DNA of 64,000 bases, taken from Massilia sp. H6. GTDB lineage: Bacteria > Pseudomonadota > Gammaproteobacteria > Burkholderiales > Burkholderiaceae_D. Positions 33,910 to 42,289 of this stretch are shown here, piece by piece. The notes beneath the pieces were generated by a model. That model made no database searches. It saw only the letters and a list, made by a program, of their open reading frames with translations, and was not told the origin of the DNA. Position 1 is the stretch's first letter, and each line of letters begins with the position of its first letter. The stretch lies in NCBI RefSeq assembly GCF_024802625.1, contig NZ_CP103371.1, forward strand, positions 1,302,001 to 1,366,000, written 5' to 3'. The position numbers and the translations under genes are program-made.

Positions 33910-34920
33910 ATGACGATCAAAGTTGCAATCAACGGGTACGGCCGCATTGGCCGCAACATCCTGCGCGCTTTCTACGAAGGCGGCAAACAGCAAGACATTC
34001 AGATCGTGGCGATCAACGACCTCGGCAACGCCGAGTCGAATGCCCACCTGACCCGCTACGACACCGCCCACGGCAAGTTCCCGGGCACCGTCACGGTCGA
34101 AGGCGACAACATGATCGTCAACGGCGATTCGATCCGCGTGTTCGCGCAGCGCAACCCGGCTGAAATCCCATGGGGCGAGCTGGGCGTGGATGTCGTGCTC
34201 GAGTGCACCGGTTTCTTTACCACCAAAGAAAAGGCTGCGGCCCACCTCAAGGGCGGCGCCAAGAAAGTCATCATCTCGGCCCCGGGCGGCAAGGATGTCG
34301 ACGCGACCATCGTGTTTGGCGTCAACCAGGACGTCCTCAAGAGCACCGACACTGTCATTTCGAACGCCTCGTGCACCACCAATTGCCTGGCACCGCTGGT
34401 CAAGCCACTGAACGATGCGATCGGCCTGGAATCGGGCCTGATGACCACCGTGCACGCCTACACCAACGACCAGGTGCTGTCGGACGTGATGCACGAAGAC
34501 CTGCGCCGCGCCCGTTCGGCCACCCAGTCGATGATCCCGACCAAGACCGGCGCCGCCGCCGCGGTCGGCCTGGTGCTGCCGGAACTGAACGGCAAGCTCG
34601 ACGGCTTCGCCATCCGCGTGCCGACCATCAACGTGTCGCTGGTCGATTTGTCGTTCATCGCCAAGCGCGACACCACGGTAGAGGAAGTCAACGCCATTCT
34701 CAAGACCGCCTCGGAAGGCGCCCTGAAAGGCATCTTGACTTACCAGACCGAGCCGCTGGTCTCGATCGACTTCAACCATAACCCGGCCTCGTCGAACTTC
34801 GATTCGACGCTCACCAAGGTATCGGGTCGCCTGGTGAAGGTCTCGTCGTGGTATGACAACGAATGGGGCTTCTCGAACCGGATGCTCGACACCACGGTCG
34901 CGCTGATGAACGCCAAATAA
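33910..34920 (+). CDS. gap: Glyceraldehyde-3-phosphate dehydrogenase, type I
   Basis: 336-residue NAD-dependent glycolytic enzyme. The N-terminal nucleotide-binding fold starts [14 protein letters not shown]. The catalytic Cys is in [13 protein letters not shown] (near 155), the catalytic His in [10 protein letters not shown], and the C-terminal [14 protein letters not shown] is typical. The start at 33910 has AGGAG upstream. It sits directly behind tkt with its own leader after a terminator, so it probably has its own promoter as well. Confidence 0.97.
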   Translation: MTIKVAINGYGRIGRNILRAFYEGGKQQDIQIVAINDLGNAESNAHLTRYDTAHGKFPGTVTVEGDNMIVNGDSIRVFAQRNPAEIPWGELGVDVVLECTGFFTTKEKAAAHLKGGAKKVIISAPGGKDVDATIVFGVNQDVLKSTDTVISNASCTTNCLAPLVKPLNDAIGLESGLMTTVHAYTNDQVLSDVMHEDLRRARSATQSMIPTKTGAAAAVGLVLPELNGKLDGFAIRVPTINVSLVDLSFIAKRDTTVEEVNAILKTASEGALKGILTYQTEPLVSIDFNHNPASSNFDSTLTKVSGRLVKVSSWYDNEWGFSNRMLDTTVALMNAK

Positions 34921-34942
34921 TCGGTTTTCAACGCTGTTACAG

Positions 34943-34966
34943 AACGCCCCGCAAGGGGCGTTTTTT
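34943..34966 (+). terminator. Rho-independent terminator of gap
   Basis: AACGCCCC, loop GCAA, GGGGCGTT and a T run, 23 bp after the stop. Confidence 0.92.
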
Positions 34967-35111
34967 ATATGTAGAAACTCTTTTGGGGAGAATAAGGGTT
35001 TGCGTTAAATATAAACAACAAACAACAACTATCCTCGTGTTCGACGCGAATTAAGTTTTCTTTATCATAAGCCTCTGCGAGACTCTAATCCGCGCGCATG
35101 AATTACAGGCA

Positions 35112-35135
35112 ACGAATACGAATACGAATACGAAG
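35112..35135. repeat. Hexanucleotide repeat in the leader of the third TBDR
   Basis: ACGAAT occurs three times in a row followed by ACGAAG. It lies 47 bp upstream of the receptor start, in the A+T-rich stretch 34967-35181, which otherwise shows no gene. Confidence 0.8.
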
Positions 35136-35181
35136 CCGATGCGTGCATCAACGATAACTATAAATCGCAGGATGGGGAAAC

Positions 35182-38079
35182 GTGAAAACACCACAACTAA
35201 AATACAGCGTAGTCGCGGTCGCCATGGCCATCGCAGCCGCACCATGGGCCCACGGGCAGACCAGCAGCGTGGAAGCGCCGGCCACCGTGTACGTCACCGG
35301 TTCGAACCTCAAGCGCACTGACAAGGAAGGCACGCAGCCGATCCAGACCATCACCGCCAAGGAAATCCGCGAGTCCGGCGCGGCCACTGTTACTGAACTG
35401 ATGCGCCTGGTGCCGTCGATGGGCACGGACCAGAACCTCGATACGAATGACGGCGGCTTCTCGCGCGGCGTCTCGACCGCCTCCCTGCGCGGGTTATCGT
35501 CGACCTCGACCCTGGTGCTGCTCAATGGCCGCCGCATGACGCCGTCTGCCTACGCTGACCCAAACAACGGCAACTCGACTCTGTATGACCTCAATTCGAT
35601 TCCGCTGGCCGCCCTCGAGCGTGTCGAGATCTTGAAAGATGGCGCGTCGGCCGTGTACGGCTCCGACGCCATCGGCGGCGTGATCAACTTCATTACCAAG
35701 TCGAATTACCAGGGCCGCGAAGTGTCGGCGCGCATCAGCGGCAACGACAGCGGCAACTTCAAGCGCAAGGGCGTGAACTTTTTCGCCGGCACCGGCGACC
35801 TGGAGTCAAACGGCTATAACGTGTTTGTTACTGGCGATGTGTCCGAGCGCGACCGCGTGCGCCGCGAAGACGTCAAGGACATCAAGTTTGACGAATACAA
35901 GCGCTTGCAGAACCGCTACGCGACGCCTTACGGCAGCACCATCTCGGGATCGCCGATCTTCTATCGTGAATCGGCGCCGGGCTCGAGGTCGTTCACAGCG
36001 ACCCAGGCCAACGCCGCCGACCGCCTGCGAGTGACTCTGAACTGCGATCCATCGCGCATACTGACCGGTTCGACCGCCATGGGACTGGCCGCCACCAGCG
36101 TGTTCATCAACCGTCAGTTCTGCAACTACGACCTGCCCCAGCATCTGGAAGGCATCAGTGACGGCCGCGATGGCAGCTTGATGAGCCGAGGCGTGCTCAA
36201 GCTGGGCGCCAACGCGCGCGCCTTCGCCGAATTGGCCTATGCCCGTACCGAGCGCACCTACGATTCGACCCCAATCGCGATCAGCACCGGCCAGACGACC
36301 AACTTTACCGCGACCGGCATTGCCCCGAGCTATCAGACGATCCTGCCGATCGGCCACCCGGATAATCCTTTCCCGAACGCGCGTGCTTCGGTCGCCTACC
36401 GTTTCGAAAATGCTCCGCGCGGCACCGAGACCATCAACGAAAATGGTCGCCTGCTCGCTGGCTTGCAAGGCACCAACTTCAACTGGGACTGGGAAGGCGC
36501 CTTCCTGTATAACGAAGCGCGTCGCAACGACAGCTACAAGGGCCGTCTCTCGCTGCCGGTCTTGCGCACCTTGAATGACGGCTCGACACTGGCGCAAGTA
36601 ACTGCCAACCCGGCCCTGTTCCGCAGCACCGAGTCGAACGACAAGGCATCGATCATGCAATTCGATGTCAAGGCCAACACCACCTTCGGCAGCCTGCCGG
36701 GAGGTGCGGTCGGCGTGGCGGTCGGTGCAGAAGCGCGTCGTGAAAAGCTGGTCATGCGTCCTGACCCGGAATTGGCCGCAGGAAATATCTTTGGGTTGGC
36801 CAACACCGTCATCGATGGCGAGCGTGACGTCAAGTCGGGCTTCATCGAGATCCGTACACCGTTCCTGAAAAACTTCGAGATGGACTTCGCGGGCCGCTGG
36901 GACAAGTATGAAGGCATGGACGCCAACTTCGTGCCAAAGGTCGGCGCCAAGTGGACTGCCACCAATACCTTGGCTTTCCGTGGCACGTATGCCGAAGGCT
37001 TCCGTGCACCGGCGCTGTCGCAAGTTACGCCAGGCGGCGCCCAGTTCTTCCTGTCGAACCTGTTCGACCCGAAGCGGTGCGAGGCCGACGAGCGCACGCC
37101 CAAGCCTGGTGCGACCGAAGTAGACTGCCGGAAATCGGCATCGGGCACTGGCGGCGCCAACCCGGACCTGAAGCCGGAGACCTCGAAGAGTTATTCGTTC
37201 GGCATCCTGTTTTCGCCAAACACCAGCTGGGACTTCGGCATCGATGCCTACAAGATTCGCAAGGAAGGCGAGGTAGCACTGGGCAGTGCCTTCGATGCCC
37301 TGCGTAACGAAGATACCAACCCCGGCCTGATCGTGCGCGACCAGAATCCGGCCAACTTCATCACCGACGCTGCCGGCAAGCCGATCCCGGGTACCGGACC
37401 GCTGCTGATGGTGCGCGAGCCCTGGATCAATCAGGGCGCGGTCGAAGTGCGCGGTATCGACCTGGACGTGGCCTATCGCAAGAACCTGGGCTCGATGGGT
37501 AATTTCAGCGCCAAGCTGACCTCGGCGTACCTTCATTCGTACACGCTGCAGCAGGAGCCGGGCGACGCGCGGCATAACCTGGCGGGCTTCAACGCTGGCC
37601 TGATCGACTGGAATTTGTCGAGTGGCATCGACTTGCCACGCTGGAAGACGAGCATATCAGCGTCGCTGAGCCGGGGCGAGCACGCGTTTAGCGGTAGCAT
37701 CAACTACACCGGTCCGGTGTCGCTGGCGCGCAAGTTCGACAACAACACCACCTACCCGATGTCGTTCTGCCACTACGCGCCTGCCGTGAATGCCGGTACC
37801 GCGGTCAACTTCCCGAGCGCGAGCGGTGCGGTGCCTGGCTACCTGGCCGCTTTCCCGGATTGCTCGGTCAGGGAGTGGATCCGTGTCGGCGTGGGTTACA
37901 CCTATACCGGCATCAAGAACCTGGCGCTGACCTTCAACGTTCAGAACCTGTTCGACGAAGCTGCACCCTACGATCCGCGCTACGGCGCAAGCTCCGGCCA
38001 GCCGCTGGCCGGCTATAACGAAGGCCTGCACAACCCGTACGGCCGCTACTTCACGATCAGCGCGAAGTACAAGTTCTAA
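35182..38079 (+). CDS. TonB-dependent receptor (third of six)
   Basis: 965-residue outer-membrane transporter. Signal peptide about 1-25 (ending AHGQ), TonB-box-like TVYVTGSNL (34-42), plug domain (about 48-165; SLRGLSSTSTLVLLNGRRM, ILKDGASAVYGSDAIGGVINF split), then the barrel ending ISAKYKF. The start is GTG at 35182, preceded by GGGGAAAC; I see no in-frame ATG that keeps the signal peptide. It lies between gap and map and is followed by a bidirectional terminator. No partner genes are adjacent. Substrate unknown. Confidence 0.88.
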   Translation: MKTPQLKYSVVAVAMAIAAAPWAHGQTSSVEAPATVYVTGSNLKRTDKEGTQPIQTITAKEIRESGAATVTELMRLVPSMGTDQNLDTNDGGFSRGVSTASLRGLSSTSTLVLLNGRRMTPSAYADPNNGNSTLYDLNSIPLAALERVEILKDGASAVYGSDAIGGVINFITKSNYQGREVSARISGNDSGNFKRKGVNFFAGTGDLESNGYNVFVTGDVSERDRVRREDVKDIKFDEYKRLQNRYATPYGSTISGSPIFYRESAPGSRSFTATQANAADRLRVTLNCDPSRILTGSTAMGLAATSVFINRQFCNYDLPQHLEGISDGRDGSLMSRGVLKLGANARAFAELAYARTERTYDSTPIAISTGQTTNFTATGIAPSYQTILPIGHPDNPFPNARASVAYRFENAPRGTETINENGRLLAGLQGTNFNWDWEGAFLYNEARRNDSYKGRLSLPVLRTLNDGSTLAQVTANPALFRSTESNDKASIMQFDVKANTTFGSLPGGAVGVAVGAEARREKLVMRPDPELAAGNIFGLANTVIDGERDVKSGFIEIRTPFLKNFEMDFAGRWDKYEGMDANFVPKVGAKWTATNTLAFRGTYAEGFRAPALSQVTPGGAQFFLSNLFDPKRCEADERTPKPGATEVDCRKSASGTGGANPDLKPETSKSYSFGILFSPNTSWDFGIDAYKIRKEGEVALGSAFDALRNEDTNPGLIVRDQNPANFITDAAGKPIPGTGPLLMVREPWINQGAVEVRGIDLDVAYRKNLGSMGNFSAKLTSAYLHSYTLQQEPGDARHNLAGFNAGLIDWNLSSGIDLPRWKTSISASLSRGEHAFSGSINYTGPVSLARKFDNNTTYPMSFCHYAPAVNAGTAVNFPSASGAVPGYLAAFPDCSVREWIRVGVGYTYTGIKNLALTFNVQNLFDEAAPYDPRYGASSGQPLAGYNEGLHNPYGRYFTISAKYKF

Positions 38080-38091
38080 CGGTCGTACGCG

Positions 38092-38125
38092 CAATAAAAA
38101 ACCGGCCTCGGCCGGTTTTTTATTG
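38092..38125. terminator. Bidirectional terminator between the third TBDR and map
   Basis: The 16-bp arms CAATAAAAAACCGGCC and GGCCGGTTTTTTATTG are perfect reverse complements around TC. T runs occur on both strands, serving the convergent genes on either side. Confidence 0.95.
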
Positions 38126-38136
38126 TCCCTGCACCA

Positions 38137-38901
38137 TCAAGCCTTCGGCCAGGGCGTCAGGATCTCGGCGCCATTCCTGGTCACCGCAATCATGTGCTCC
38201 CACTGCGCCGACAGCGAGCCGTCCACGGTCACGACCGTCCAGCCGTCGTCGAGCTGGTCGACGTCGGCGCCGCCCAGGTTGATCATCGGCTCGACCGTGA
38301 AGGTCATGCCTTCCTTGAGCAGCAGGCCGGTGTTGGGGCGCCCGTAATGCAGCACTTGCGGCTCTTCGTGATAGACGCGGCCAATACCGTGGCCGCAGTA
38401 TTCGCGCACCACTGAGTAACCGGCACCCTCGGCCAGTTTCTGGATTGCGTGGCCGACGTCGCCCAGGCGGGCGCCGGGGCGCACCGCGCGGATGCCCGCC
38501 ATCATCGCCTCATAGGTCGTGTCCACCAGTTTCTGCGCCTCGGGGCGCGGGGTGCCGGCAAAAAACATGCGGCTGGTGTCGCCGTGCCAGCCGTCCTTGA
38601 TCACGGTGACATCGATGTTGACGATGTCACCGTCTTTCAGGATCTCTTTCTCGCTCGGGATGCCGTGGCAGACCACGCCGTTGACCGAGGTGCACAGGGT
38701 CTTGGGAAAGCCGTGGTAGCCGACATTGGCCGGCGTGGCTTTCTGCACCTTGCGGATGTACTCGTGGCAGCGGCGGTCGAGTTCTTCGGTGGACACGCCG
38801 GGCACGACGAATTCCCGGATCATTTCCAGCACCTCGGCGGCGAGGCGGCCGGCGACACGCATCTTGGCGATGTCTTTTTCGTTCTTGAGTTTGATGGTCA
38901 T
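38137..38901 (-). CDS. map: Methionine aminopeptidase, type I
   Basis: 254-residue metalloenzyme that removes the initiator Met from nascent proteins. Metal ligands sit in DIVNIDVTVIKDGWHGDTSRMF (two Asp), YCGHGIGRVYHEEP (His), FTVEPMINLG (Glu) and the C-terminal EHMIAVTRNGAEILT (Glu). Length matches the stand-alone bacterial type. The start at 38901 (MTIKLKNEKDIAKM) is the family start although its ribosome binding site is weak; another ATG lies 33 bp upstream. Confidence 0.96.
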   Translation of the reverse strand: MTIKLKNEKDIAKMRVAGRLAAEVLEMIREFVVPGVSTEELDRRCHEYIRKVQKATPANVGYHGFPKTLCTSVNGVVCHGIPSEKEILKDGDIVNIDVTVIKDGWHGDTSRMFFAGTPRPEAQKLVDTTYEAMMAGIRAVRPGARLGDVGHAIQKLAEGAGYSVVREYCGHGIGRVYHEEPQVLHYGRPNTGLLLKEGMTFTVEPMINLGGADVDQLDDGWTVVTVDGSLSAQWEHMIAVTRNGAEILTPWPKA

Positions 38902-38994
38902 AGTGGCGGGCAAGAGACGGCTGGCCGGACACAAGATGCCGGCAGCAAAACCGCCATCATACCGCGCCAGCCGCGGCCGGACAGGGGACGGACG

Positions 38995-39029
38995 TAAAAA
39001 TGCCCGCCGGGCAGGGCCGGGCGGGCATT
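38995..39029 (-). terminator. Rho-independent terminator of the fourth TBDR gene
   Basis: On the minus strand AATGCCCGCC... pairs with GGCGGGCATT, followed by five T (38996-39000 on the plus strand are A). Confidence 0.85.
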
Positions 39030-39069
39030 CGGTCAGCTCTTCAGGACAGGGTCTTGCGACCCCGAACCA

Positions 39070-41982
39070 TTAGAACGACTGGTTGTAGCGGACGTAGAAG
39101 AAGCGGTCCAGCAGCATGTCGGCATCGACCGACGAGGCCGAAGCCTGGGTGCTGTAGGCAACGCGTGGCTTCTTGTCGAAGGCATTGTTGATGCCGAACA
39201 GGATGCGGCCGTTCCACGAGGTCTTGTAGCCGACGCTCAGGTCATGGATGGTGACCGAACCGAGCTTGTTGGCGCCGGTACCGAAGGTCGCGTCGAACTC
39301 AGGCATGTTGCACTCGACATCGATATCCCAGCACTGGTCCTTGACCGGGCTGAAGTAACGGAAGCCCCAGGTCGCCGACCAGTTACCCTGCGACCAGTCG
39401 ATCGAGTTGTTCGACTTGACGCGGTGATAGAAGTACTCACCGGCGTACTCGTTCCAGTCCACGTCCGGACCGCTGCGGGTACGGAACGAGTCGGTGTACG
39501 AGGTTTCGCTACGCAGGCTGAACAGACCGTAGGCGGTACGTGGCAGGCGATAGTTGATCGCCAGGTCCAGGCCTTCGGTTTCCATCTGGCCCAGGTTGGC
39601 GTTGCCGCGCGAGAGCTGGTTGATCTGGCCGGTGATCGGGTCACGCTTGATCACGCTGCAGAAGTTCGCGCTGCCTTCCAGGAAGCACTGGTTTGCAACA
39701 TAGGTCGCGCCAATTGCGGTAATGCGGTTGGCGATGGCGATGTTGTACCAGTCCAGGCCGATGCTCAGGCCGGTCACGTACGATGGGTTGTACACGAAGC
39801 CGACAGTCTTGGTGACCGCGGTTTCCGGGGTCAGGAACTGGTTGCCGGCGCCGGCGTTAAAGGCCACCAGCGACTGGGTGCCGGTGGTGCTGGTGATTGG
39901 CGTACCGGCCTGGTTGACCTGACGGTAGTTGGCCGGGGTGGCGCCGGTGCCTGCGAAGCCGCTGGCGCAACGTGCCTGCACCGCTGGATCGCGCGAAGCT
40001 TCGCCGAAGCGGGTGTCGCATGGGTCCAGGAAGGTGTCGAACGACTGCGAAGCGCCGCCGGAGACGTCGTCCACGGTCGGTGCACGGAAACCTTCAGCCC
40101 AGGTACCGCGGAACAGCACGTCCTTGACCGGCTTGTACATGAAGCTGGCCTTGCTGTTGTTGGTCACGCCGAAGTTGCTGTAGTCGGAGTGGCGGGTCGC
40201 CAGGTTGAAGCTCAGCAGTTCAGCGAACGGCTTGGCTTTCAGCACAGGAATGTTCAGCTCGGCATAGGCTTCGCGCACGCTGTACTGGCCGATCGTTGGC
40301 TGGCCCGACAGGTTGGTCGAATAGCCCGACTGCGAGAACTGGTCAGGGATGTCATAGCCCTTGACTTCGCGGTGCTCGACGCCCACTGCCAGGCCCAGCG
40401 CGCCGGCTGGCAGCTGGAACAGTTCGCCGGCGATGTCGGCGTTGGCGTTGTTGATGGTCGAACCGTAGGTCTTGGTGCCCATGGTGTTGACATAGCGCAG
40501 CGCTTCCGGGGTCGAAGCCGATGGGCCGCCCAGGATGTCGAACGGCAGGCATTCGCCCAGGCCGATCGGCTTTGCAGCGGTGCCGCACTGGACCACGCCA
40601 GCGGCATTGCGGAACGAAGGGCCCAGGGCACGCTTCAGGTTCAGCAGGTTGATGTTGCCGGTGTCGGACTGGGTGCCCGAAACCTTGTTGTGGTTGTAGC
40701 TCACGCTCCAGTTCCACGCCAGGTCGCGGACCATGAAGTCGCCTTCAAGTGCCGCGTCCAGGTGCAGGGTGCGGTTTTCATTCTCGGTGACGCGCGGGAT
40801 CTCGATCGTGCGGCGGTAGAAGTACAGGTCCTGGCCCAGGCCAGCACCGGCGACTTGATTGCCGTACGGGTTGAAGTAGCTGTCCTTGTCGACATACACC
40901 TTGTAGTTGGCCTGCGAAGCCGACTGCAGCGGGTAGCCTGCGATGGTGCGGGTCGACTTGCGCTGCGAGTACATCGCGGTGGTCTTCAGGCGCATCTCTT
41001 TCGGCAGCGCGATCTCGCCCTTGACGAACAGGGTGTCGAGGCGGTTCGGCGACAGCAGGTCCATGTCCTGGGTCGAGTTGTACTTGTCTTCTTTCGCGCC
41101 GACGTACGGGTGGTAGCTGTTCGGATTGCGCGAATCGGCGCCGGTGCCCACGCCGTCAAAGGTACCGGTGTGGTTCAGGATGCGGTTGAAGCCGCCGTTG
41201 GCCGCGCTGGTGTTGGCGCCGCCGCTGGCGCTGACCGGGGTGATACGGCCCCATGGCGAAGTGCCGAGGCCGTCGAACGGGTGGTCCGGACCGAAGCTGA
41301 ACTTGGTGATGTCGCGGGTATCGGTGCGCACGATGCCTTGCTCGGTGTGCGACAGGCCGAACATCAGCGAAGCCTTGTCGTCGCCAGCGCCGTAGCTCAG
41401 CGAGAAGTCCTTGTTCTTGCCGTCGTTCTTGTCGAACTGGCCGGTGTAGAGCGACAGCTGGCCGCCCTGCATGTTCTTTTTCAGGATGATGTTGATCACG
41501 CCGGCGATCGCGTCCGAGCCGTAGATCGACGAGGCGCCATCCTTGAGGATTTCCATGCGCTCGATCATGGCCGACGGGATCGTCGACAGGTCGGTATAGC
41601 CAGCTGCGGTCTGGGTCCAGCGCTTGCCATCGACCAGCACCAGCAGGCGGTTCGCGCCCAGGTTGCGCAGGCTGACGTATTGGCCGCCGGCTTCGGCGTT
41701 CGAGGTCAGCGAGCCGCTGCGGCTGAAGTCAGGCGCACCGGCCGACGACAGGTTGTTCAGGATGTCACCGACGGTCACGAGACCGGTCTTCTGGATCTGT
41801 TCCTGGCTCATGATCTGGATCGGCTGGGCAGTTTCCAGGTCAACCTGGCGAATACGCGAACCGGTCACTTCGACGCGCTGCATTGGAGCCGAAGCTTCCT
41901 GGGCGATCGCGGCGGTCATGCCGAGGGTCATGCCGCCCAGACAGATCGCACGGATCGAACGGGACAAGAGTGTTTCCATCAT
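39070..41982 (-). CDS. TonB-dependent receptor (fourth of six, paralogue of the fifth)
   Basis: 970-residue outer-membrane transporter. Signal peptide about 1-27 (MMETLLSRSIRAIC... AIAQ), TonB-box-like QRVEVTGSRIRQ (about 35-46), plug domain (about 48-165; ILKDGASSIYGSDAIAGVIN split), barrel ending VRYNQSF. It is closely similar to the next upstream gene over its whole length, so the pair is probably a tandem duplication. Tandem ATG codons at 41982 and 41979 follow AAGGAG by 9-12 bp. A promoter candidate lies at 42108-42137. Substrate unknown. Confidence 0.9.
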   Translation of the reverse strand: MMETLLSRSIRAICLGGMTLGMTAAIAQEASAPMQRVEVTGSRIRQVDLETAQPIQIMSQEQIQKTGLVTVGDILNNLSSAGAPDFSRSGSLTSNAEAGGQYVSLRNLGANRLLVLVDGKRWTQTAAGYTDLSTIPSAMIERMEILKDGASSIYGSDAIAGVINIILKKNMQGGQLSLYTGQFDKNDGKNKDFSLSYGAGDDKASLMFGLSHTEQGIVRTDTRDITKFSFGPDHPFDGLGTSPWGRITPVSASGGANTSAANGGFNRILNHTGTFDGVGTGADSRNPNSYHPYVGAKEDKYNSTQDMDLLSPNRLDTLFVKGEIALPKEMRLKTTAMYSQRKSTRTIAGYPLQSASQANYKVYVDKDSYFNPYGNQVAGAGLGQDLYFYRRTIEIPRVTENENRTLHLDAALEGDFMVRDLAWNWSVSYNHNKVSGTQSDTGNINLLNLKRALGPSFRNAAGVVQCGTAAKPIGLGECLPFDILGGPSASTPEALRYVNTMGTKTYGSTINNANADIAGELFQLPAGALGLAVGVEHREVKGYDIPDQFSQSGYSTNLSGQPTIGQYSVREAYAELNIPVLKAKPFAELLSFNLATRHSDYSNFGVTNNSKASFMYKPVKDVLFRGTWAEGFRAPTVDDVSGGASQSFDTFLDPCDTRFGEASRDPAVQARCASGFAGTGATPANYRQVNQAGTPITSTTGTQSLVAFNAGAGNQFLTPETAVTKTVGFVYNPSYVTGLSIGLDWYNIAIANRITAIGATYVANQCFLEGSANFCSVIKRDPITGQINQLSRGNANLGQMETEGLDLAINYRLPRTAYGLFSLRSETSYTDSFRTRSGPDVDWNEYAGEYFYHRVKSNNSIDWSQGNWSATWGFRYFSPVKDQCWDIDVECNMPEFDATFGTGANKLGSVTIHDLSVGYKTSWNGRILFGINNAFDKKPRVAYSTQASASSVDADMLLDRFFYVRYNQSF

Positions 41983-42107
41983 GTTGCCAAACTCCTTGGG
42001 GTGAAAACGCGGCTGCACATTATGCAGTCCAGCCACTGGGTAGGGTCGCGGAGCGACTACGCAAGAAAAAGCCTGATGTTTCCGTCAAACTTATTTTCAA
42101 GTAGGCA

Positions 42108-42137
42108 ATAGAATCATCTGGAGCATTTCCCTGTCAA
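42108..42137 (-). promoter_or_regulatory. Candidate promoter of the fourth TBDR
   Basis: Minus strand TTGACA (42132-42137), 18-bp spacer, TTCTAT (42108-42113). The 307-bp gap 41983-42289 also holds a palindrome (42221-42238) and the upstream receptor's terminator, and no gene. Confidence 0.45.
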
Positions 42138-42220
42138 CTGTGCAGGCCTAAATGAGTTGCTTCTGTTGCTAAATTGTGTAATTACGAACAATTAACGCGT
42201 AACCCATTGACGAATGCATA

Positions 42221-42238
42221 TACGTTTGTTCAAACGTA
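42221..42238. promoter_or_regulatory. 18-bp perfect palindrome upstream of the fourth TBDR
   Basis: TACGTTTGTTCAAACGTA: 8-bp arms around TT, between the terminator of the fifth TBDR and the promoter of the fourth. Operator-like; the binding protein is unknown. Confidence 0.5.
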
Positions 42239-42268
42239 AAAACCCCGTCAGGCTTGCGCCAGACGGGG
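42238..42268 (-). terminator. Rho-independent terminator of the fifth TBDR gene
   Basis: CCCCGTCTGGC, loop GCAA, GCCTGACGGGG on the minus strand (one mismatch), followed by five T. Confidence 0.88.
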
Positions 42269-42289
42269 CTTTTGCGCAATTAAATTGCG

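Noticed and set aside
35112..35135. Hexanucleotide repeat considered as a CRISPR or phase-variation tract
   Set aside because: Only about four 6-bp units, no spacers. A 6-bp unit inside a leader would not change the reading frame, and the distance to any promoter is unclear. Kept only as a simple repeat.
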